A stretch of 64,000 nucleotides of DNA from positions 48,163 to 112,162 of the forward strand of contig DVJY01000012.1 in assembly GCA_018716485.1 (NCBI GenBank). The letters are read 5' to 3'. Shown here in pieces: positions 58,936 to 64,000 of this stretch. Both the position numbers and the translations under genes were made by a program. This DNA is from Candidatus Scybalocola faecipullorum. GTDB lineage: Bacteria > Bacillota > Clostridia > Lachnospirales > Lachnospiraceae. The notes under the pieces are model-generated. The model was given only the letters and a program-made list of their open reading frames with translations. It had not been told where the DNA came from and ran no database searches. How positions within the stretch are numbered: the stretch's first letter is position 1; each line of letters starts with the position of its first letter.

Positions 58936-61188
58936 ATGATTCAAAAGATTACAAAACGTAACGGACAGACAGTGCCTTTTGATTCCGTCAAAATTTTAAA
59001 TGCGATCAGCAAAGCGAATAAGGCTGTGGAAGACGAGAAGATGACGACCACAGACCTTTTATTTTTGACCGAAAAGGTTTGTGACCGGCTGGAAGGGGAA
59101 GGGTGCACCGTCGAGCAGGTTCAGGATAAAGTGGAGGATGTATTGATCCACTATGATTATAAGCGCACAGCAAAGGCATATATTCTGTACCGCAACGAAC
59201 ATACGAAGATTAGGAATTCGCAGGCCGACTTGATGGATATTTACAAAAAGCTGACGTATTCCGATGCCAAAGATGAGGATATTAAAAGAGAGAATGCCAA
59301 TATCGACGGCGATACGGCGATGGGGACCATGCTCAAGTACGGATCTGAAGGTTCAAAGTATTTTATTAATAATTATGTGCTTCCAAAGGACATTGCAGCG
59401 GCACATATGAACGGTGATATCCATATTCATGATATGGATTTTTATATGCTGACGGAAACATGCTGTCAGATTGATCTGATCCGGCTGTTTAAAGATGGTT
59501 TTTCCACGGGGCACGGACATTTGAGGGAGCCTAATTCAATCCGCAGCTATGCGGCGCTGGCATGTATTGCAATACAGGCGAACCAAAATGAAATGCACGG
59601 CGGACAGAGTATTCCAAACTTTGATTATGCGATGGCAATCGGTGTAGCTAAAACTTATGCAAAGGAATACTGGAAAAGTTTTATGACTTATCTGCGCATT
59701 AGTGAGCATATGTCTAAAGCGGATGCGCAAAAAACGGCGGACCAGTTTCAGAAAGCATTAAAGGAAAAGCCTTCTCTGCGCAATACAGAATGGGTGGAGG
59801 AGATCATCAGTACATTAGATATCCAAGGCGCTGATCATGATGTTTTAAAAGCTGCCCATCGATTTTCTGCTGAGAATGCTGCGGAACAGACAGATCGGGA
59901 AACGTATCAGGCGATGGAAGCGCTGGTCCATAATTTGAATACGATGAATTCGAGGGCAGGGGCACAGGTGCCGTTCAGTTCTTTAAATTACGGTACAGAT
60001 ACCTCGCCGGAAGGACGTATGGTTATCAGAAATCTGCTGACAGCGACAGAAGCGGGATTGGGCGGCGGTGAGACGCCGATATTCCCTGTACAGATATTTA
60101 AAGTCAAAGACGGCGTGAACTATAAAGAAGGAGATCCAAATTACGATTTGTTCCGCATGGCAGTCAAAACATCAGCGCAAAGGCTGTTTCCGAATTTCAG
60201 CTTTTTGGATGCGCCGTTCAACCTTCAGTATTACAAAGAAGGCGATTACAATACTGAAGTGGCCTATATGGGCTGTCGTACCCGGGTGATGGGCAATGTC
60301 CATGACCGTACAAGAGAAGTGACGTGCGGCAGAGGAAATTTAAGTTTTACGTCAATCAATCTGCCGAGATTGGGTATTGAAGCTCACGGCGATATCGATC
60401 AGTTTTATAAGAAATTAGATGAGATGATCGACCTTGTGATCCGTCAGCTTCTCCACCGTTTTAAAATCCAGTGTACAAAAAAGGTGCGTAATTACCCGTT
60501 CCTGATGGGACAGGGCATTTGGATAGATTCTGAAGATCTGGATATTGATGACAGCGTGGCTGAGATTTTAAAGCACGGAACACTCAGCATCGGATTTATC
60601 GGGCTGGCAGAGACATTAAAAGCGCTGATCGGAAAGCACCACGGCGAGAGTGAAGAGGCGCAGAAACTGGGACTTGAGATCATCGGGCATATGAGAAAGC
60701 GGATGGATGATGAGTCAGAAAAAACAGGTTTGAATTTTACACTGCTGGCAACGCCGGCGGAAGGATTAAGCGGCCGTTTTGTCCGTTTTGATCAGAAAAA
60801 GTACGGAAAGATCCAGGGGATCACAGACCGGGAATACTATACAAATTCTTTTCATGTTCCGGTATATTACCCGATCAAAGCCTATAAAAAGATTGAACTT
60901 GAGGCGCCATATCACGCATTGACCAATGCCGGACATATCAGCTATGTGGAACTGGATGGCGATACATGCAAAAATCTGGAAGCATTTGAGCGTATTATTA
61001 AGTTTATGAAAGAACAGGGCATAGGGTACGGTTCCATTAATCATCCGGTAGACCGTGATCCGGTCTGCGGTTATACCGGCGTCATCGGTGAAGTGTGTCC
61101 GCGCTGCGGACGCCGTGAAGGTGAAGCCGTCAGCATAGAGAAACTGAGAGAGTTAAGAAAGAAATATCCTGATGTTCCGGTGTACTGA
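58936..61188 (+). CDS. nrdD: Anaerobic (class III) ribonucleoside-triphosphate reductase, large chain lacking glycyl-radical tail
   Basis: Reduces ribonucleotides for DNA synthesis without oxygen. The 750 residues start with an ATP-cone (KITKRNGQTVPFDSVKI, residues 1-95) and run through the ten-stranded barrel (HIHDMDFYM, the GYGSINHP region near the end) to a zinc segment with Cys711, Cys721 and Cys724. It stops at ...KKYPDVPVY: the RVCGYLG-type motif that carries the radical glycine after the zinc site in E. coli NrdD is absent. That motif is in the separate 53-codon gene 56 bases downstream. ATG 58936 follows AAAGGGG. Regulated by NrdR boxes. Confidence 0.93.
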   Translation: MIQKITKRNGQTVPFDSVKILNAISKANKAVEDEKMTTTDLLFLTEKVCDRLEGEGCTVEQVQDKVEDVLIHYDYKRTAKAYILYRNEHTKIRNSQADLMDIYKKLTYSDAKDEDIKRENANIDGDTAMGTMLKYGSEGSKYFINNYVLPKDIAAAHMNGDIHIHDMDFYMLTETCCQIDLIRLFKDGFSTGHGHLREPNSIRSYAALACIAIQANQNEMHGGQSIPNFDYAMAIGVAKTYAKEYWKSFMTYLRISEHMSKADAQKTADQFQKALKEKPSLRNTEWVEEIISTLDIQGADHDVLKAAHRFSAENAAEQTDRETYQAMEALVHNLNTMNSRAGAQVPFSSLNYGTDTSPEGRMVIRNLLTATEAGLGGGETPIFPVQIFKVKDGVNYKEGDPNYDLFRMAVKTSAQRLFPNFSFLDAPFNLQYYKEGDYNTEVAYMGCRTRVMGNVHDRTREVTCGRGNLSFTSINLPRLGIEAHGDIDQFYKKLDEMIDLVIRQLLHRFKIQCTKKVRNYPFLMGQGIWIDSEDLDIDDSVAEILKHGTLSIGFIGLAETLKALIGKHHGESEEAQKLGLEIIGHMRKRMDDESEKTGLNFTLLATPAEGLSGRFVRFDQKKYGKIQGITDREYYTNSFHVPVYYPIKAYKKIELEAPYHALTNAGHISYVELDGDTCKNLEAFERIIKFMKEQGIGYGSINHPVDRDPVCGYTGVIGEVCPRCGRREGEAVSIEKLRELRKKYPDVPVY

Positions 61189-61244
61189 TCCGGCATCAGG
61201 CAGATAATACCATATAACAGCATTGACAGAAGGAGAGAAAGATC

Positions 61245-61406
61245 ATGACAAGCAAAAATACAATGGCACAGCATGAAAGGGAAATCGGCGCACAGGTAGG
61301 ATTTGAGAGAATCCGCAGAATTACAGGTTATCTTGTAGGGACGACAGACCGTTTTAACAATGCAAAAAGAGCAGAAGAAAGCGACCGTGTAAAACATGGT
61401 ATCTGA
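61245..61406 (+). CDS. Stand-alone glycyl-radical domain of class III ribonucleotide reductase
   Basis: A 53-residue protein (MTSKNTMAQH..DRVKHGI). The segment IRRITGYLVG then FNNAKRAEESDRVKH lines up with the end of E. coli NrdD (RRVCGYLG, then FNAGKQEEVKRRVKH), making Gly28 the expected radical glycine. It has its own strong AGAAGGAGAG ribosome site, and its end overlaps the nrdG start by 11 bases, so it is a real coupled gene and not a frameshift relic. It would associate with NrdD without a covalent link, as GrcA/YfiD does for pyruvate formate-lyase, and be activated by NrdG. Confidence 0.85.
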   Translation: MTSKNTMAQHEREIGAQVGFERIRRITGYLVGTTDRFNNAKRAEESDRVKHGI

Positions 61407-61899
61407 GTATTTAAGAGTCAGCGGTATTGTAGAGGAATCTATTGTAGACGGCCCCGGACTTCGGCTGACCGTATTTACACAGGGCTGTCCTCATCATTGC
61501 CCGGGCTGCCATAACCCGCAGACACATTCGTTTGAGGGCGGGAAAATGATGCCGATTGAAGAGATTTTTCATATGTATTGTGAAAACCCGCTGCTTTCGG
61601 GCATTACATTTTCAGGAGGGGAACCATTCTGTCAGCCGGCGCCTTTGTATCGGCTGGCGCAGATGGTTAAATCCCGCGGACATAATGTAATGACTTATAC
61701 AGGCTATATATACGAACAGCTTCAGACAATGGCAGAAACAGACCAGGCCATTGCCCGCCTTTTATCTGTCACGGATATTTTGGTCGACGGTCCGTATATC
61801 GAAGCACAGAGAGATTTGGACCTGAAATTCAGAGGCAGCGCCAATCAGAGAATACTTATTTTAAATAAAAAACTTGACAAGCTGATAGATTTAAATTAA
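61396..61899 (+). CDS. nrdG: Anaerobic ribonucleotide reductase activating protein
   Basis: Radical-SAM activase that makes the glycyl radical on NrdD. The 167 residues have the cluster motif CPHHCPGC (C-x3-C-x2-C) in FTQGCPHHCPGCHNPQTH, the GGEPF SAM-binding motif (FSGGEPF), and DILVDGPY. The ATG at 61396 lies inside the end of the small glycyl-radical gene, an overlap that ties their translation. The promoter of the next gene lies in its last codons. Confidence 0.94.
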   Translation: MVSEYLRVSGIVEESIVDGPGLRLTVFTQGCPHHCPGCHNPQTHSFEGGKMMPIEEIFHMYCENPLLSGITFSGGEPFCQPAPLYRLAQMVKSRGHNVMTYTGYIYEQLQTMAETDQAIARLLSVTDILVDGPYIEAQRDLDLKFRGSANQRILILNKKLDKLIDLN

Positions 61900-61902
61900 T
61901 AT
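61874..61902 (+). promoter_or_regulatory. Promoter of the PerR-like gene
   Basis: Perfect TTGACA (61874-61879), 17-base spacer, TAATAT (61897-61902), mostly within the nrdG 3' end. Confidence 0.62.
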
Positions 61903-61905
61903 AAC

Positions 61906-61918
61906 AGTAACTATTACT
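61906..61918. promoter_or_regulatory. Probable PerR-like operator of the regulator gene
   Basis: AGTAACTATTACT, an imperfect dyad just after the -10. The same core in a longer, near-perfect form lies at the rubrerythrin promoter, suggesting autoregulation. Confidence 0.6.
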
Positions 61919-61947
61919 AATATTAATTTGATGGGAGGAGGCGGCCT

Positions 61948-62349
61948 ATGAAATCTGTAAAGTTCAGCAGACAGAGAGAATGCATCAAAAATTATCTGAT
62001 GTCACGCAAGGACCACCCGACAGCAGACATGGTTTATGAAGCCGTGCGGCAGGAGTATCCCAATATCAGTCTTGGAACCGTGTACAGGAATTTGAATTTT
62101 CTTGTGGAGCACGGGGATATTATAAAGATAAGATGTGATGAAAGCTGCGACAGATTTGATGCGAATATTTCAAAACATTATCATTTTATCTGCAGAAACT
62201 GCGGCAGGGTCATTGATCTTGAGATGATTCCCGTCGATCATATTGATGTTCTGGCGGGAGAGCACTTTAGCGGGGTGATTGAAGGTCATCAGGCATTTTT
62301 TTACGGACTGTGCGAAGTGTGTAAAAATTCGCAGACTGAAAAAAGTTGA
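61948..62349 (+). CDS. perR: Fur-family regulator, PerR-like
   Basis: A 133-residue Fur-superfamily repressor. The winged helix spans residues 1-75 (YEAVRQEYPNISLGTVYRNLNFLVEHGDI), the dimer domain has the regulatory metal-site residues SKHYHFICRNCGRVIDLE and the structural zinc Cys pairs CRNC and CEVC. The peroxide sensor PerR is the best fit because rubrerythrin lies next to it under what looks like the same operator, but Fur or Zur cannot be excluded by sequence. GGGAGGAGGCGGCCT is upstream of the ATG. Confidence 0.85.
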   Translation: MKSVKFSRQRECIKNYLMSRKDHPTADMVYEAVRQEYPNISLGTVYRNLNFLVEHGDIIKIRCDESCDRFDANISKHYHFICRNCGRVIDLEMIPVDHIDVLAGEHFSGVIEGHQAFFYGLCEVCKNSQTEKS

Positions 62350-62367
62350 AAAAACAATGAAAAACTA

Positions 62368-62396
62368 TTGACAATCGGCAGTAAGTTGTGTATTAT
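62368..62396 (+). promoter_or_regulatory. Promoter of the rubrerythrin gene
   Basis: Perfect TTGACA (62368-62373), 17-base spacer, TATTAT (62391-62396). Confidence 0.75.
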
Positions 62397-62402
62397 AATG
62401 AT

Positions 62403-62421
62403 ATCAGTAATCATTACTGAT
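62403..62421. promoter_or_regulatory. Probable PerR-like operator of the rubrerythrin gene
   Basis: ATCAGTAATCATTACTGAT, a 19-base palindrome symmetric at every arm position, overlaps the expected transcription start. It shares AGTAA..TTACT with the site before the regulator gene. Confidence 0.75.
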
Positions 62422-62465
62422 TTTTAACGAACCTGATAATATTGAATGATAAAGGAGAGATTACA

Positions 62466-63011
62466 ATGAAGAAATGGGTATGTACAGTATGCGGTTACGT
62501 TCATGAAGGCGAGCAGCCACCAGAATTTTGTCCGGTATGTAAAGCACCTGCAGAAAAATTTAAAGAGCAGGCTGGCGAGAAGACATGGGCAGCAGAGCAT
62601 GTTGTTGGTGTAGCACAGGGCGTCAGAGAAGACATTATCAAAGATTTAAGAGCAAACTTTGAAGGTGAATGTTCAGAAGTTGGTATGTATCTTGCTATGG
62701 CAAGAGTTGCTCACAGAGAAGGCTATCCGGAGATCGGTTTATACTGGGAAAAAGCTGCTTATGAAGAAGCAGAACATGCTGCTAAATTCGCAGAACTGTT
62801 AGGCGAAGTTGTTACAGACAGTACAAAGAAAAACCTTGAGATGCGTGTAGACGCTGAAAACGGCGCAACAGCAGGTAAGTTTGACCTTGCAAAACGTGCA
62901 AAAGAACTGGGCCTTGACGCTATTCATGATACAGTTCATGAGATGGCAAGAGACGAAGCTCGTCACGGCAAAGCATTTGAAGGTCTGTTAAAGAGATATT
63001 TCGGCGAATAA
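62466..63011 (+). CDS. rbr: Rubrerythrin, reverse domain order
   Basis: Peroxide-reducing non-haem iron protein that protects anaerobes. The 181 residues begin with a rubredoxin-like FeS4 site (CTVCGY...CPVCKAP, residues 5-28) followed by the four-helix diiron domain with [25 protein letters not shown] and [11 protein letters not shown] carrying the Glu/His ligands. Rubredoxin at the N-terminus is the reverse rubrerythrin order, known from Clostridium as an efficient NADH-linked peroxide scavenger. ATG 62466 follows AAAGGAGAG. Expected to be derepressed by peroxide through the operator upstream. Confidence 0.95.
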   Translation: MKKWVCTVCGYVHEGEQPPEFCPVCKAPAEKFKEQAGEKTWAAEHVVGVAQGVREDIIKDLRANFEGECSEVGMYLAMARVAHREGYPEIGLYWEKAAYEEAEHAAKFAELLGEVVTDSTKKNLEMRVDAENGATAGKFDLAKRAKELGLDAIHDTVHEMARDEARHGKAFEGLLKRYFGE

Positions 63012-63068
63012 TCTGACCGATAACAGTGCCGCGTACCGTTCGGCATAAGCATTTAATATTGTTTAATG

Positions 63069-63112
63069 AAGGGCAGTGTGACTTTTGGTAGTTGCACTAC
63101 CCTTTCTTTTTA
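63069..63112 (+). terminator. Terminator after rubrerythrin
   Basis: AAGGGCAGTG (63069-63078) and CACTACCCTT (63095-63104), one mismatch, with an inner GGTAGT alternative pairing, followed by TCTTTTT. Confidence 0.7.
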
Positions 63113-63152
63113 TGGTATCATCAAAATAAGGATAAAGGAGGGTGGGCTGCGG

Positions 63153-63731
63153 ATGTCAAAAAATGAGATAACAAAATATCGGCTTGCGCAGGCAATCAAG
63201 ACGTGTATGCGGACAACTTCTGTGGATGATATTACCGTCAAAAGTATTGTAGAAACATGCGGCGTGACGCGCCAGACTTTTTACAGAAACTTTTTGGATA
63301 AATATGATCTGATTAACTGGTATTTTGATAAACTGCTTTTGAAATCGTTTGAGCATATGGGCAGCGGACGTACTGTCAGCGAAGGATTGACGCGCAAGTT
63401 TGAGTATATTCAGGAAGAAAGAGTGTTTTTCGCAGCCGCCTTTCGATGTGATGATCATAATTCGCTGAAAGATCATGATTTTGAACTGATTTTGAAATTT
63501 TATACAGATCTGATTGAAAAGAAAAGCGGCGCTCCCATGGATCCGGAGCTGAAATTTCTTCTTGAATTTTACTGCAGGGCGTCGATAGACATGACTGTTC
63601 AGTGGGTGCTGACGGGGATGCAAAAGACGCCGGCGCAGCTTTCAAAGCTGCTTGTGTCAGCCATGCCCGCCCGTCTGTCTGAACTGTTTTTAAAATTGGG
63701 TCTTCTGGAAAAGCTGTCGGATCATAAATAA
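63153..63731 (+). CDS. TetR/AcrR-family transcriptional regulator
   Basis: A 192-residue repressor with the N-terminal helix-turn-helix (VDDITVKSIVETCGVTRQTFYRNFLDKYDLINWYF, first half near residues 18-50) and a helical effector domain of the DhaS/TetR_C type. ATG 63153 follows AAGGAGGGTGG at a slightly long distance. The target and ligand are unknown; the region after it holds no gene within the window. A terminator follows. Confidence 0.88.
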   Translation: MSKNEITKYRLAQAIKTCMRTTSVDDITVKSIVETCGVTRQTFYRNFLDKYDLINWYFDKLLLKSFEHMGSGRTVSEGLTRKFEYIQEERVFFAAAFRCDDHNSLKDHDFELILKFYTDLIEKKSGAPMDPELKFLLEFYCRASIDMTVQWVLTGMQKTPAQLSKLLVSAMPARLSELFLKLGLLEKLSDHK

Positions 63732-63747
63732 AAGGAAAATTGGGCAG

Positions 63748-63783
63748 AAGTGACATATCTGAGGATGTGTCACTTTATTTTTG
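63748..63783 (+). terminator. Terminator after the TetR gene
   Basis: AAGTGACAT (63748-63756) pairs with GTGTCACTT (63767-63775); TATTTTTG follows. Confidence 0.75.
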
Positions 63784-63883
63784 TGCAGTTTGTTGGTAAA
63801 ATGAAAGTATCAGAAAGGCGGCATGACAAAATAAAAGACATTTTGCATCATGACACTGCGTAAAAATGAAAAGGAGCTTCCTG

Positions 63884-64000
63884 TATAATTCAAATATAGG
63901 GAATCCCGTGGAAGGTGGTTGAGAAAAAAGGATACCTCAGAGTAAAATAAGATTTGCTGACTTTGCGGGTTAGTAAAAATCTTATTAAACAGAGAGGTAT
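63884..64000 (+). other. Structured leader-like region at the window edge
   Basis: After a TATAAT (63884-63889, no clear -35) the sequence holds nested inverted repeats: ATACCTC (63932-63938) with GAGGTAT (63994-64000), and inside it AATAAGATTT (63947-63956) with AAATCTTATT (63977-63986). It may be the leader of a gene beyond the window or a palindromic element. It matches no riboswitch class I can name. Confidence 0.35.

Noticed and set aside
61189..61244. A frameshift joining nrdD and the small glycyl-radical ORF
   Set aside because: There is a 56-base gap containing a strong ribosome site and a proper ATG, so the genes are separate; a single indel could not restore one continuous protein without extra residues.

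Overview
The window looks like chromosomal DNA of a strictly anaerobic Bacillota, class Clostridia, most likely of the Lachnospiraceae type. The evidence is moderate GC, strong AGGAGG-like ribosome sites, SpoVG, two [FeFe]-hydrogenases, class III ribonucleotide reductase, rubrerythrin, GlgC/GlgD, a short ThiC and DnaD/DnaI primosome genes. No tRNA, rRNA, CRISPR array, insertion sequence or prophage was seen. The first gene (rho) is cut by the window edge.

Layout. 1-4.4 kb: rho, rpmE, a YqhQ-like membrane protein, prmC and prfA, i.e. transcription termination, ribosome and release-factor genes. 4.5-6.2 kb: thiC on the minus strand behind a complete TPP riboswitch and terminator. 6.2-11 kb: a small cysteine-tailed protein, then a complete FokI/StsI-like type IIS restriction-modification system in which the two methylase halves are separate overlapping genes, then a lipoprotein. 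11.1-13.3 kb: an ECF sigma factor with a membrane partner, and a single-pass membrane protein. 13.5-24.6 kb: two aminotransferases, a MATE pump, a hemolysin III-type protein, a DEAD-box helicase, two aldo/keto reductases, a LysR remnant and lysA. 24.6-27.6 kb: HAD phosphatase, cdd, glmM, DUF4250. 27.7-30.8 kb: cobU-cobS-cobC-cobT. 30.8-35.6 kb: rarA, a 63-bp tandem repeat, a phosphatase, a phosphodiesterase and an MFS transporter. 35.6-38.2 kb: a zinc/manganese ABC importer behind a Fur-family operator. 38.2-42 kb: glycosyltransferase, a small ORF/small membrane protein locus, a GrpB-pyrophosphatase fusion preceded by a third copy of the 63-bp repeat, and prs.

42-46 kb: dnaI, dnaD and murC, with six DnaA-box-like sites between dnaD and murC. 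46.3-49 kb: glgC, glgD, spoVG. 49-53 kb: a second MATE pump and a nuclease-helicase fusion. 53-58.7 kb: a beta-hydroxyacid dehydrogenase and a hydrogen-sensing/hydrogenase operon (2Fe-2S protein, sensory [FeFe]-hydrogenase with PAS, SpoIIE-type phosphatase, group B-like hydrogenase). 58.8-61.9 kb: an NrdR-controlled class III ribonucleotide reductase whose glycyl-radical tail is a separate 53-residue gene between nrdD and nrdG. 61.9-63.8 kb: a PerR-like regulator and rubrerythrin sharing an operator motif, then a TetR regulator.

The most unusual points are the split NrdD, the 63-bp repeat that ends two bases before two unrelated start codons and brings their ribosome site, the DnaA-box cluster and the FokI-like system with split methylase. 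All family assignments come from reading the sequence and from memory of the families; no searches were run.
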